Shown here: positions 15,709 to 24,471 of the stretch, piece by piece
Numbering within the stretch: position 1 is the first letter of the stretch
Layout: every line of letters begins with the position of its first letter
From: Peptococcaceae bacterium
GTDB taxonomy: Bacteria; Bacillota; Peptococcia; Peptococcales; Peptococcaceae
Reading direction: 5' to 3'
Assembly (NCBI GenBank): GCA_900756555.1
Contig: CAAEKP010000034.1
Location: 1-31,036 of the forward strand
Length of the DNA stretch: 31,036 nt
Position numbers and translations under genes: made by a program
Notes under the pieces: model-generated
What the model saw: only the letters and a program-made list of their open reading frames with translations
Told to the model about the DNA's origin: nothing
The model's database searches: none

Positions 15709-16860
15709 TTAAGGCTGAGGCAAGGTGACAAGAAAGCTGGTCACTTCTTCTGCGCTGACCGCTGTGATTGTTCCGCCATGCAGCGTGACAATTTCTTTGG
15801 CAATGGCAAGTCCTAATCCTGCGCCGCCGTTGTTTGTAGTGCGGGCGTCATCAAGGCGGAAAAATTTATCAAAGATAACATCCAGCTTCTGCTGCGGAAT
15901 TGTTTTGCCCTTGTTGCGGAACGCAATGCGCACCGCTTCTTCCGTCTGTTCTACGTCAATCGCAATTTCCGTATTGGCATAACTATAGGCAATGGCATTT
16001 TTTAAAATATTATTGAACACCCGCGCTAACTTCATGGCGTCACCGTAAATAGTAACTGATTCTTCGCAGTGCAGTGCAATATGGTTGCCATGCGCCTGCA
16101 GCACAGGATAAAACTCATCGCTCATCTGCACCAGCATATAGTACAGGTCAATGGTTTCAGTTTCCAGCACCATCTGCTGTAAGTTGTATCGCGTGATTTC
16201 AAAAAATTCATTGATCAGTTTTTCCAGCCGCTGTGCCTTATCCAGCGAGATATGCACATATTTGGCTTTTTGCGCCGCAGGCATATCGGGCACTTCATCC
16301 AACAGGCTCAGATAACCAATGACCGAAGTCAGCGGCGTTTTTAAATCATGAGCCAGATAAGCAATCAAATCATTCTTGCGGCTGGCTTCTTCCTTCAAAA
16401 TCTGCTCATGCCGCCGGGCGTTGGCCTTGAGCTCCGCCATCTGACTGGAGATCTCCGCATAGGCTTTTGGAAACACTTCGGCCACATCCATGTCGTCATA
16501 GGACATATAGCGCCATATCATAACGCTGATATCGCTCACTGCCTCCCGCACCGCTTTCTCAGATTGCCATCGGCTCACCGCAAACACCACCAGCAGCCAG
16601 ATACTTACGCTCAGCAGCAACACGGTCAGCAACAGCTGTTTCACCGCTGGCCAGTTGGGCTCATAGGTGTAATGGAAATTGCCACCATCATCCAGACCGC
16701 CCCAATCTACCATATAGTGTTTGGTGAACCAGCGCACAAAAGCGCCGTTCCATACGGTATCCACCAAGTAATACACACCGCAGCACAGCAGCAACGCCAC
16801 TGTCAGCACAGCCAGCCATTTTATCCAATCATGCAGTTTACCCTTCAATTTTATACCCAC
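15709..16860 (-). CDS. VanS-like sensor histidine kinase
   Basis: 383 residues. Two membrane segments (about residues 13-33 and 75-95) enclose an extracytoplasmic part of about 40 residues. The H-box is AYLAHDLKTPLTSVIGYL with phospho-acceptor His171; an N-box (NNILKNAIAYS) and G-box (GGAGLGLAIAKEIV) follow. The short sensor loop and H-box resemble VanS-type kinases that monitor the cell envelope. It overlaps the regulator gene by 23 nt. The start is given as GTG at 16860, but its ribosome binding site is poor; a TTG four codons later is possible. No vancomycin ligase or dehydrogenase genes are nearby, so resistance should not be assumed. Confidence 0.88.
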   Translation of the reverse strand: MGIKLKGKLHDWIKWLAVLTVALLLCCGVYYLVDTVWNGAFVRWFTKHYMVDWGGLDDGGNFHYTYEPNWPAVKQLLLTVLLLSVSIWLLVVFAVSRWQSEKAVREAVSDISVMIWRYMSYDDMDVAEVFPKAYAEISSQMAELKANARRHEQILKEEASRKNDLIAYLAHDLKTPLTSVIGYLSLLDEVPDMPAAQKAKYVHISLDKAQRLEKLINEFFEITRYNLQQMVLETETIDLYYMLVQMSDEFYPVLQAHGNHIALHCEESVTIYGDAMKLARVFNNILKNAIAYSYANTEIAIDVEQTEEAVRIAFRNKGKTIPQQKLDVIFDKFFRLDDARTTNNGGAGLGLAIAKEIVTLHGGTITAVSAEEVTSFLVTLPQP

Positions 16861-17536
16861 ATCCCCACACTGTTTTTATATAGCGAGGATTCTCCGCAGA
16901 GTCCCCCATTTTTTCCCGCAGATGACGAATATGCACCGTGATGGTATTGTTGCTTTTGTAAAAATATTCATCACCCCAGATGGCATGAAACAATTCTTCT
17001 GCATTGACCACCTGACCGCGGCGCTGACACAGTATCTGCAAAATAGAAAACTCCGTGGGTGTCAGTGCCAGTGGGCGTTCATTCAGCGTACATTGATGCG
17101 TTTTCACATTCAGCACTAAGCCGGAAACCACAAGCACATCCTCATCCTCTGCCGTTCCGCCAGCATTATATCGCTTATAACGGCGCAGCTGCGCTTTTAC
17201 CCGCGCCACCAGTTCCAGCGGCAAAAAGGGCTTGGTAATATAATCGTCCGCGCCCAGTGTCAGGCCTGTTATTTTATCAATTTCCTCTACCTTGGCAGTC
17301 AGCATGATAACTGGATAGGTATGCATTTCCCGAATCTTCTGACAAAGCTGAAAACCGTTCATTTCCGGCATCATCACATCCAGAATGGCTAAGTCCAGTT
17401 TTTCGGTTTCAATGCAGCGCAATGCCTCTTGGGCTGAATAATATTTCAATACGGTATAATTTTCATTTTCCAGATACAAGGCCACTAAATCGGCAATCTC
17501 TTGTTCATCATCCACCACTAAAATCCGTTCTTTCAT
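16838..17536 (-). CDS. OmpR/VanR-like response regulator
   Basis: 232 residues. N-terminal receiver with acidic residues Asp9-Asp10, phospho-acceptor Asp53 (LAILDVMMPEMNG) and Lys102 (ADDYITKPF). C-terminal OmpR-type winged helix (about 130-230) with LTPTEFSILQIL, NTITVHIRHLREK and IKTVWGCGYKIEG. It is a DNA-binding regulator paired with the kinase that overlaps its end. GGAGGGAGGGG precedes the ATG. The likely output, given the remnant downstream, was cell-wall peptide trimming; the present target is unknown. Confidence 0.92.
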   Translation of the reverse strand: MKERILVVDDEQEIADLVALYLENENYTVLKYYSAQEALRCIETEKLDLAILDVMMPEMNGFQLCQKIREMHTYPVIMLTAKVEEIDKITGLTLGADDYITKPFLPLELVARVKAQLRRYKRYNAGGTAEDEDVLVVSGLVLNVKTHQCTLNERPLALTPTEFSILQILCQRRGQVVNAEELFHAIWGDEYFYKSNNTITVHIRHLREKMGDSAENPRYIKTVWGCGYKIEG

Positions 17537-17631
17537 GATAACCCCTCCCTCCTGTGTTCAGTATAACAAAAAATACGACACAATTTATTAGGATTTTATG
17601 AAGAATTCCAAAAAAATTAACAAATAAAAAT

Positions 17632-17685
17632 AAGGCTGCCGCGCAAACTCTCTTCTCGAAAAAAGAAAGCACTGGCAGCAGCCTT
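17632..17685 (-). terminator. Terminator after the UppS homologue
   Basis: AAGGCTGC (17632 on) pairs with GCAGCCTT (to 17685) in an imperfect stem; a T-rich tract follows on the minus strand. Its opening bases resemble the long hairpin at 20914-21038. Confidence 0.7.
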
Positions 17686-17702
17686 GCTTCTGTATGCAGT
17701 TT

Positions 17703-18365
17703 TTATCCGCCCAAAGTCACATCCTGTTTCTGATACCATTGCAGTGCCTCATAAAAATCTTCCGGCTGAAAATCCGGCCAGAGCCGATCCACCACAAAAA
17801 AGTCGGCGTAAACCGTCTGCACTGGCAAAAAGCCGGACAAACGGCGCATTCCGCCCCAGCGAATCACTAAATCAATACGGGAGATATCATGGGAATGCAG
17901 GCAGGCACAGATTTTTTCCCGCTTGCGCCCCGGTTGATCCAAGTCGGCCATGTCCCATTCCCAACCATAATTCAATAAAAAATTCACCTTGATGCCACCG
18001 CCGTGCAAATCGGTGCGTTCCTCGGTATACTGCCGCACTTCCTGCGGAAAGCTGGGCCCGTCGGCATTGCCTACCACCAGCAGAGACACCGGCTCTGCGG
18101 CTACCATAGCAATGGCCTCGGCGCAGGTGTGGGCAAACGCTTTCACTTGCTCCGGCGGACGTTTGCAATTATCGGTGGTGTAACCGTAGAAGGTAATCTC
18201 CTGCACGCCAGCCTCGCGGGCCAGATGCACCAAATCCAACCCTGGCGTCAGACCGTGGGCATAGCCCTCCTTTTTTTCCAGTCCGGCATTCTGCGCCCAG
18301 CGACGGTTGCCGTCAGGGATGATGCCAATGTGTTTTGGTATTCTGATAGAATCACACCCTTTCAC
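17703..18365 (-). CDS. Isoprenyl transferase (UppS homologue)
   Basis: 220 residues, cis-prenyltransferase family. HIGIIPDGNRRWA (residues 12-24) holds the catalytic Asp18 and the phosphate-binding Asn-Arg-Arg. A GYTTDNCKRP block and RIDLVIRWGGMRRLSGFLPVQTVYADFF near the end match the conserved C-terminal regions, although the central part is shorter and more divergent than in housekeeping UppS. The family condenses isopentenyl diphosphates into undecaprenyl-type carriers. As it stands away from cdsA, dxr and frr, the usual uppS neighbours, it may be a second copy with another chain length or role. GTG start at 18365 has no obvious ribosome binding site. Confidence 0.82.
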   Translation of the reverse strand: MKGCDSIRIPKHIGIIPDGNRRWAQNAGLEKKEGYAHGLTPGLDLVHLAREAGVQEITFYGYTTDNCKRPPEQVKAFAHTCAEAIAMVAAEPVSLLVVGNADGPSFPQEVRQYTEERTDLHGGGIKVNFLLNYGWEWDMADLDQPGRKREKICACLHSHDISRIDLVIRWGGMRRLSGFLPVQTVYADFFVVDRLWPDFQPEDFYEALQWYQKQDVTLGG

Positions 18366-18444
18366 ACATAGTATGGAGAATTTCTGCCAATCTTATACAT
18401 GACCATGACACTGCTGCATGAATGGCAGTTGGTGCGTGCACACA

Positions 18445-18478
18445 CAAAAACGCCCTCCGCAAACAGGGAGAGCGCTCT
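18445..18478 (-). terminator. Terminator of the PurH-like gene
   Basis: CGCTCTCC and GGAGGGCG pair (one G-U) on the minus strand, followed by TTTTTG. Confidence 0.8.
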
Positions 18479-18486
18479 GAAACATC

Positions 18487-19659
18487 TTAATGATGGAATA
18501 ACCGCACATGGGTAAAGGCCATCACCATATTATATTTATCGCAGGCTTCAATAACATTGTCGTCCCGGATACTGCCGCCGGACTGTGCCACATACATTAC
18601 GCCGCTCTTGTGCGCCCGTTCAATGTTGTCGCCAAAGGGGAAGAAAGCATCGCTGCCCAGCGCCACATTGGTCATTGTAGCCAGCCAGGCTTTCTTTTCT
18701 TCTCTGGTCAGTGGTTCCGGCTTGGTGGTGAAGGATGCTTCCCACACACCGTCAGCCAGCACATCTTCATAATCGTCAGAGATATATACGTCAATGGCAT
18801 TGTCACGGTCTGCTCTGCGGATATCTTCTCGGAATGGCAGGTTTAATACTTTTTCATGCTGGCGCAGGTACCAGTTGTCCGCTTTGTTGCCGGCCAGTCG
18901 GGTACAATGCACGCGAGACTGCTGCCCGGCGCCGATGCCAATAGCCTGTCCATCCTTTACATAGCACACCGAATTGGACTGGGTGTATTTCAGTGTAATC
19001 AGCGCCACAATCAAATCTCGCTTGGCTTCTTCGCTCATCTCTTTATTGGCGGTTGGAATTTCATTCAGCAAATCAGCGGTAATTTTCACATTGTTGCGGC
19101 CCTGTTCAAAGGTAACGCCGTACACATCTTTTGTTTCCTGCACAGCCGGCTCATAGGCTGTGTCCATCTCGATTACAACATAGTTGCCTTTTTTCTTTTT
19201 CTGCAAAATTTCCAACGCTTCAGGCGTATAGCCCGGGGCAATCACACCGTCACTCACTTCGTGGGAAAGATAGCGTGCGCAGGAAGCATCACACACATCA
19301 CTCAGCGCCACAAAATCGCCATAGCTGGACATTCGGTCACTGCCTCTTGCCCGCACATACGCAGTGGCGATTGGTGACAGTTCCTGTCCATCAGTAAAGT
19401 AAATCTGCTTCATCACGTCATCCAGCGGCACATACACAGCAGCACCAGCAGGTGATACGTGTTTAAAGCTGGCTGCACTGGGCAGCCCTGTAGCTTCTTT
19501 CAGCTCTTTTACCAACTGCCAGCTGTTGAAGGCATCCAGCAGATTAATATAACCTGGCTTGCCGTTCAAAATTTTAATTGGCAGCTCGCCCTCTTTCATA
19601 AAAATACGGGCAGGTTTCTGATTTGGGTTACAGCCGTATTTCAATTCTAATTCTTTCAT
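18487..19659 (-). CDS. Stand-alone AICAR transformylase-like protein (PurH C-terminal type)
   Basis: 390 residues. It corresponds to the AICAR formyltransferase part of bifunctional PurH and lacks the IMP cyclohydrolase domain. The start LELKYGCNPNQKPAR is the typical opening of the domain. Lys66-His67 in SFKHVSPAGAAV correspond to the catalytic Lys-His of the family (KHxNPCG in classic PurH, here with Ser-Pro-Ala). YTQSNSVCYVKDGQAIGIGAGQQSRVHC is conserved, and FFPFGDNIERA and IRDDNVIEACDKYNM lie near the end. It would formylate AICAR with 10-formyl-THF in purine synthesis. Proteins of this size are common in Clostridia beside a full PurH elsewhere; no other pur gene is here. GGGGAG precedes the ATG. 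Confidence 0.88.
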   Translation of the reverse strand: MKELELKYGCNPNQKPARIFMKEGELPIKILNGKPGYINLLDAFNSWQLVKELKEATGLPSAASFKHVSPAGAAVYVPLDDVMKQIYFTDGQELSPIATAYVRARGSDRMSSYGDFVALSDVCDASCARYLSHEVSDGVIAPGYTPEALEILQKKKKGNYVVIEMDTAYEPAVQETKDVYGVTFEQGRNNVKITADLLNEIPTANKEMSEEAKRDLIVALITLKYTQSNSVCYVKDGQAIGIGAGQQSRVHCTRLAGNKADNWYLRQHEKVLNLPFREDIRRADRDNAIDVYISDDYEDVLADGVWEASFTTKPEPLTREEKKAWLATMTNVALGSDAFFPFGDNIERAHKSGVMYVAQSGGSIRDDNVIEACDKYNMVMAFTHVRLFHH

Positions 19660-19705
19660 CTCAAACTCCCCTTTCTATGTGTGCGCAGAATCTGCATTCT
19701 GTCTG

Positions 19706-20839
19706 CTACTTTATGCCAGAATCAACAGCCGCCCGCCGATTCACATGCTCTGCAAATAATTTATAAGCCGCAGCGCTCAGCGGCACACCAATCAGCATAC
19801 CCGACACGCCCAGCACACCGCCGCCAATGGTAACAGCAGCCAACACCCAGATACCGGGTAAGCCAATGGAACTGCCCACCACGCGAGGATAAATCAGGTT
19901 GCCTTCCAGCTGCTGCAACACTACCAGATAAATCAAAAATACAATGGCTTTGGATGGATCGGCAGTGAAAATTACAAACGCCCCAATAGCGCCGCCAATA
20001 TAAGCACCGGCTACTGGAATCAGCGCACTGACCCCAATGATGGTGCCTGTCATCATGGCATAGGGCAGCTGCAATATCTTCATGCCCAGCGCGCACAGCA
20101 CGCCCAAAATGACTGCCTCTGTACACTGTCCCACAATAAAATTGGTGAAAGATTCATGTACCGTGCGCAGCACGTGCAGAACCTGTTCCCTGCGCTGTGG
20201 TTTCAAATAAGCCCGCATAATCTTTAATCCCTGTGCGCTGAGCCGCTCCTTGCCAAATAACAGATACAGCGCAAAAATCAGACCAATCATCAGCTGCACC
20301 AGCTTGCCCACTGCCGAGGTGGCAATGTCCACTACTGAATTCAGCATTCCGCCAGCGCCTACCGCCACAATGTTTACCATCTTTTTCAGCGATGCGTTCC
20401 AATCAAAGTTAGCCTGCTGCAATACTTCCTGAATCACCGGCAGCTGATCCGCATGGGCAATCCCCCACAGCCTGATTTCTTCCCAGGCCACTGGCACCTC
20501 TTTTACAATCAGTTCAATACTGGACACCAGCTCCGGCAATACAATATTGATAACCAGCAATAAAATAACCAGTAAAATTACAAAGGCCAGCAAAATACAT
20601 ACAGCTCGGCGGCTTTTCTGTACCAGCGGCTTTTGTGAGCCGGGAAAATACAATGCCTCCAGCCGCACCATCAATATGTTCAGCACATAAGCAATCACAC
20701 AGCCCAGCAAAAGCGGCGCAGCTGCCGACAGCACCGAACCGCTGAAGCCCAGAATATCCGGCAAATAAGATACACCCAGATACACCAGCGCTATCACCAG
20801 CGCAAACTGGGTAAACTTTTTCAAAGACAGATTTCCCAT
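19706..20839 (-). CDS. AI-2E family (YdiK/TqsA-like) permease
   Basis: 377 residues with about eight membrane segments: three near the N-terminus (about 10-90), a long amphipathic central part, then four to five closely packed ones. The GQCTEAVILGVLCALGMKILQLPYA and ALIPVAGAYIGGAIGAF blocks are the family core. Members include the putative autoinducer-2 exporter TqsA and sodium/proton antiporters, so the name does not fix the substrate. It precedes the PurH-like gene by 46 nt on the same strand and may be co-transcribed. The start at 20839 is chosen for the GAGGGG site upstream; an ATG eight codons earlier has none. Confidence 0.88.
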   Translation of the reverse strand: MGNLSLKKFTQFALVIALVYLGVSYLPDILGFSGSVLSAAAPLLLGCVIAYVLNILMVRLEALYFPGSQKPLVQKSRRAVCILLAFVILLVILLLVINIVLPELVSSIELIVKEVPVAWEEIRLWGIAHADQLPVIQEVLQQANFDWNASLKKMVNIVAVGAGGMLNSVVDIATSAVGKLVQLMIGLIFALYLLFGKERLSAQGLKIMRAYLKPQRREQVLHVLRTVHESFTNFIVGQCTEAVILGVLCALGMKILQLPYAMMTGTIIGVSALIPVAGAYIGGAIGAFVIFTADPSKAIVFLIYLVVLQQLEGNLIYPRVVGSSIGLPGIWVLAAVTIGGGVLGVSGMLIGVPLSAAAYKLFAEHVNRRAAVDSGIK

Positions 20840-20913
20840 CTCATCCCCTCTTTCTTTGTCCATTTTTTTAACTTAATTATACGCACCCAACAGCCTATTT
20901 GTCAAAAAAATAT

Positions 20914-21038
20914 GAGGCTGCCGTATGAAACCCTTCTCTTGAGAACAGCAAAGCCGAGAAATCTTGATTAGTGCATAGTTTTTCTTAAAAGATATCTCCA
21001 CTTTATTTTCACCGAAAGGACATGAATACGACAGCCTC
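20914..21038 (-). terminator. Long imperfect hairpin, probable end of htrA
   Basis: GAGGCTGCCGTAT (20914-20926) against ATACGACAGCCTC (21026-21038), 12 of 13 pairs, with about 100 nt inside; on the minus strand it ends in ATATTTTTTTG. It may be an unusually long terminator or a small inverted-repeat element used as one. Confidence 0.6.
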
Positions 21039-21063
21039 AGCCTGTTTCATTTTATTTCATTTT

Positions 21064-22290
21064 TTAATTCTGTACGTTACCTTCTGTCAGCGTTACGGTC
21101 ACTGCCACTTTTTCACCGTTGCGGTTGGCTAAAATCCGCAGCTGATCGCCCACCTTGCAGTTATCTATGATGTCGCTTAAATCATCAAAGCTCTGAATCA
21201 GCGTATCGTTCACTTTGTAAATAATATCGCCGGCCTGCAAACCAGCTTTCTGCGCTGGGCCGCCCTGCACCACTTCCGCAATCTGAATTCCCATTGGAAT
21301 TTCATAGCGTTCTGCCGTATCCTCATCCACCTGATACTGGCTGTTAATGCTTACGCCCAGATATGGACGGCTTACATGGCCTTTGCTGATCAGCTCTTCT
21401 AAAATTGGTTTCACTTCATTGATGCTCAACGCAAAGCCCATGCCTTCTGCGTTGGAATCCACCAGTTTAGCGCTGTTGATACCCACTACCTCACCTTTGC
21501 TGTTCACCAGCGCGCCACCGCTGTTGCCACTGTTAATCGACGCATTGGTCTGAATCAGGGTCATGGCATCGGTGTAGTTGGTCAGCTGCCGATTCAGCCC
21601 GCTGACAATGCCATCGGTAACGCTGTTTTCATAGCCCAGCGGATTGCCAATGGCCACCACAAGTTCACCCACCTGCAGCTGGTCGGAATCGCCCAACGTA
21701 GCTGCCGGTAAACCGCTGGCATCAATTTTCAGCACAGCCAGGTCGCTGGAGGAATCAGAGCCCACAATCCGCGCCTCGTATTCTTTATCATTATCCAGCG
21801 TTACAGTCACAGAAGTCGCGTTTTCAATCACATGATAATTTGTGACAATGTAGCCGTCTTCCCGAAAAATAATGCCAGAGCCGCTGCCCAGTTCCTGATT
21901 AACCATCTGCCGTCCCCAGTAATTATAGGTGCCGAACGTTTTTACGCCCACAATGGAAGGCGTTACTTTTTTAGCAATGGCAATAACCGGGGAAATTTCC
22001 CCGCTGTTGCCCACCAGCTGCACTGTACTGCCACCGCCAGAATAACTTACCTCTACCGAGTTTGCACCAATCACGCCGCCAATGCCGCCGCCCACTAACG
22101 AGCAGATTAAGCCGGTGGCTACAATGGTTTTGAAATTATTATTTGCTTTATTTTTTTTCTGCTTCTTCTGCTGTGGTTCTGTGTGTGCGTACACGGCCTG
22201 TTCCATACGCGATGCCGCATCAGCACTGGAGTTTTCTGTCACTGGTGTATATACTGCGTCTTGAATCATATCTTTCTCATTCTCTAACAT
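21064..22290 (-). CDS. htrA: HtrA/DegP-type serine protease with one PDZ domain
   Basis: 408 residues. A cytoplasmic N-terminal tail of about 50 residues ends in a lysine-rich stretch (QQKKQKKNK). One membrane anchor (about 55-77) follows, then an extracytoplasmic trypsin-like domain with triad His153 (TNYHVI), Asp183 (SSDLAVLK) and Ser257 (NSGNSGGAL), and a C-terminal PDZ domain (about 305-400). This is the membrane-anchored HtrA/HtrB layout of Bacillota, used in envelope protein quality control. The start at 22290 follows GAGGAG by 8 nt. A TATAAT box is visible upstream, but I could not pair it with a good -35. Confidence 0.95.
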   Translation of the reverse strand: MLENEKDMIQDAVYTPVTENSSADAASRMEQAVYAHTEPQQKKQKKNKANNNFKTIVATGLICSLVGGGIGGVIGANSVEVSYSGGGSTVQLVGNSGEISPVIAIAKKVTPSIVGVKTFGTYNYWGRQMVNQELGSGSGIIFREDGYIVTNYHVIENATSVTVTLDNDKEYEARIVGSDSSSDLAVLKIDASGLPAATLGDSDQLQVGELVVAIGNPLGYENSVTDGIVSGLNRQLTNYTDAMTLIQTNASINSGNSGGALVNSKGEVVGINSAKLVDSNAEGMGFALSINEVKPILEELISKGHVSRPYLGVSINSQYQVDEDTAERYEIPMGIQIAEVVQGGPAQKAGLQAGDIIYKVNDTLIQSFDDLSDIIDNCKVGDQLRILANRNGEKVAVTVTLTEGNVQN

Positions 22291-22425
22291 ATCAAACACT
22301 CCTCAGTTTTTCTCTAATCGGACTATGCTATTATTATACCCATCTTTTTTGCTGAAATGGTTATCAAGAATTTAAGGAATTGTTAAGAATTGTCCATTCC
22401 CTTTCGCGTTGCCGAAAAGTAGCTG

Positions 22426-22454
22426 TTGACGAAAACTGCAAAAAATTTTACAAT
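22426..22454 (+). promoter_or_regulatory. Promoter of the SCIFF maturase gene
   Basis: TTGACG (22426-22431), 17-bp spacer, TACAAT (22449-22454). It diverges from htrA. Confidence 0.7.
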
Positions 22455-22537
22455 AAAGGATAGCGATTTTTGACAAAACATTCTTAAATTAATTGTCGTT
22501 TATTTTTATTGATAGAATCATAGAAGGAGCGTTTTTG

Positions 22538-23917
22538 ATGGAAAATTTAGATTTTAGCCGAATCCATCGGTTTCATTTTGAAGATTTAAACATTCTGCTG
22601 GATGTCAACAGCGGTTCTGTGCATGTGATTGACCAGCCTACCTGGGATTTTCTTGATTACCTGCTGGTGAATCCTTTTGAAACTGCTGTAGCCATGCTGA
22701 TGGAGCAGTATGACTATGACACTGCCACCGCCGTAGTAGACGAACTGGGTGATCTGATGCAGGCTAGTCAGTTGTTCACCGACGACCATGAACTGGATGG
22801 CTACAAACCACACACTGAGCCAATCGTAAAAGCAATCTGCCTGCACATGGCGCACGACTGCAACCTGCGCTGCGGCTATTGCTTTGCTGACAGCGGCGCT
22901 TATCACGGCCAGCGCTCTCTGATGAGCCTGGAAACCGGCAAAAAAGCTTTGGACTTCTTAATCAAAGCATCCAAACACCGCAAACATATTGAAGTAGACT
23001 TTTTTGGCGGTGAACCGCTGTTAAACTTTGAAGTGTGCAAAGAACTGGTGGCTTACGGCAAAGAACAGGGCAAACTGCACGATAAAATTTTCAAATTTAC
23101 TTTAACCACCAACGGTGTACTGCTGACCCAGGAAGTACAGGATTTCCTTAACGAAGAAGGCATCAGTGCTGTCCTGAGCCTGGACGGCCGCAAAGAAACC
23201 AATGATAATATGCGTAAATTCCCGAACGGCGCTGGCTCTTACGATGCTATCGTGGGCAACTTCCAGCACTTTGTAGCCAACCGCAACGGTCAGGAATATT
23301 ATCTGCGCGGTACCTACACCCACTATAACACCGACTTTGCCGCTGATGTAGCGCACATGGTAGATCTGGGCTTCCGCGAATTATCCATGGAACCAGTGGT
23401 AGCGCCAGCAGAATTTGACTATGCACTCACCGACGAAGATGTATTCAAAGCCTGCCACGAATATGACAAACTGGCTCGTCATTACTGGAGCCAGTACGAA
23501 AAAGGCGATCCATATAACTTCTTCCACTTTAATGTAGACTTAACCGGCGGCCCATGCCTGCCAAAACGGTTATCCGGCTGCGGCGCAGGTCACGACTATC
23601 TGGCTATCAGCCCGGAAGGTGATTTGTATCCATGCCATCAGTTTGTGGGCGAAGAAGCTTATAAAGTGGGCACCGTGGATACTGGCATTGTAAATTTTGA
23701 CTTATGCCGCAACTTCCAGCAAAGCAACGTGTTAAGCAAAGAAACCTGCATGAAATGCTGGGCACGGTACTACTGCAGCGGCGGCTGCCATGCCAACAAT
23801 ATCCGTTACGGCGGCAGCTTAACCCAGCCATACGATAAGGGCTGCACCCTGCAGAAAAAACGCCTGGAAACCGCCATCGGTTTACAGGTAAAAAAAGCAT
23901 TAGCAGAACAGGAATAA
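22538..23917 (+). CDS. scfB: Radical SAM thioether (SCIFF) peptide maturase
   Basis: 459 residues. The N-terminal IHRFHFEDLNILLDVNSGSV (residues 9-28) is the hallmark opening of the six-cysteine peptide (SCIFF) maturase family, whose founding member is CteB; this part binds the precursor leader. The radical SAM cluster is Cys108-Cys112-Cys115 in CNLRCGYC. A C-terminal SPASM-type region carries auxiliary-cluster cysteines: GCGAGHDYLAISPEGDLYPC, then CMKCWARYYCSGGC. The enzyme cross-links cysteine sulfur to alpha-carbons of SCIFF. The precursor gene, scfA, normally sits immediately upstream, but no cysteine-rich short frame is present in 22300-22537 or 23918-24060. The start at 22538 is fixed by GAAGGAG 8-9 nt upstream. 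Confidence 0.93.
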   Translation: MENLDFSRIHRFHFEDLNILLDVNSGSVHVIDQPTWDFLDYLLVNPFETAVAMLMEQYDYDTATAVVDELGDLMQASQLFTDDHELDGYKPHTEPIVKAICLHMAHDCNLRCGYCFADSGAYHGQRSLMSLETGKKALDFLIKASKHRKHIEVDFFGGEPLLNFEVCKELVAYGKEQGKLHDKIFKFTLTTNGVLLTQEVQDFLNEEGISAVLSLDGRKETNDNMRKFPNGAGSYDAIVGNFQHFVANRNGQEYYLRGTYTHYNTDFAADVAHMVDLGFRELSMEPVVAPAEFDYALTDEDVFKACHEYDKLARHYWSQYEKGDPYNFFHFNVDLTGGPCLPKRLSGCGAGHDYLAISPEGDLYPCHQFVGEEAYKVGTVDTGIVNFDLCRNFQQSNVLSKETCMKCWARYYCSGGCHANNIRYGGSLTQPYDKGCTLQKKRLETAIGLQVKKALAEQE

Positions 23918-23991
23918 TTTCTCTTTGCAACATTGTAACTCCGCAGCTAATATGATTTAAAGCAAAGCGAACAATCTTATATGCAGTGAAA

Positions 23992-24021
23992 CAGCCTCCG
24001 GCTCAGCAGAGCCGGAGGCTG
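23992..24021. terminator. Hairpin between scfB and the exported-protein operon
   Basis: A perfect 13-bp stem, CAGCCTCCGGCTC / GAGCCGGAGGCTG, with a 4-nt loop. Its sequence and flanks (gtgaaa before, gtaggtg after) match the hairpin at 25228-25258. T-tracts are weak, but the position ends both convergent units. Confidence 0.8.
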
Positions 24022-24060
24022 TTGTGTGTAGGTGGGGAAGTTACACATTATATATTTACT

Positions 24061-24444
24061 CTATCTTTTTGCATAATATTTCCTTCGCACAAGTAAAATT
24101 ACAATAATAACAGTAGCAATACAAATAAGCTGTAATATTTGAATCTCCTGACTGGAAAAATTCAAACCTACCGAGGTATGGTTTGTACCATCCCCAATGG
24201 CAAGCACTACTTCACCATCTACGGCTATTTGTAATCGAGGGGGATTAGACATAACATAAGCGGTATCTAAGTCCTCTTTGATTTCTTCCGGCAATGCTTC
24301 ATAATCTTCTTCGGGCATTGTTTTTTCCGCTACATCACCAAACGTTGTTTCTTCCGTAATATAATACGATTCTTCTGCCCAAGCTATTGGTGACAGCAAC
24401 AGAAATACTCCTAAACATAGAAACAACCATTTCATTTTATGCAT
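24061..24444 (-). CDS. Membrane-anchored exported protein with YITE module
   Basis: 127 residues. Signal peptide (1-23, cut near AWA-EE), then a YYITEETTFGDV ... ALPEEIKEDLDTAYV module (27-64), a short beta-rich stretch, and a C-terminal membrane helix (about 102-119) with a basic tail RRKYYAKR. So the body is outside the membrane and the tail inside. Residues 27-64 are clearly related to residues 43-79 of the protein encoded just upstream. Second gene of the operon, 27 nt after its neighbour, behind the LytTR-type promoter at 25150. I know no family name. It may be a partner or receptor for the secreted relative; that is inference. Confidence 0.8.
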   Translation of the reverse strand: MHKMKWLFLCLGVFLLLSPIAWAEESYYITEETTFGDVAEKTMPEEDYEALPEEIKEDLDTAYVMSNPPRLQIAVDGEVVLAIGDGTNHTSVGLNFSSQEIQILQLICIATVIIVILLVRRKYYAKR

Positions 24445-24471
24445 ACCGCAGCCCCCCCATATTTACATTAA

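Noticed and set aside
15709..17536. Vancomycin resistance locus
   Set aside because: Only the regulator pair is VanRS-like; no vanH, vanA/B/G or vanX gene is present, and the carboxypeptidase is broken.
22300..22537. Search for a SCIFF precursor upstream of the maturase
   Set aside because: No short frame with several cysteines is present on either strand.
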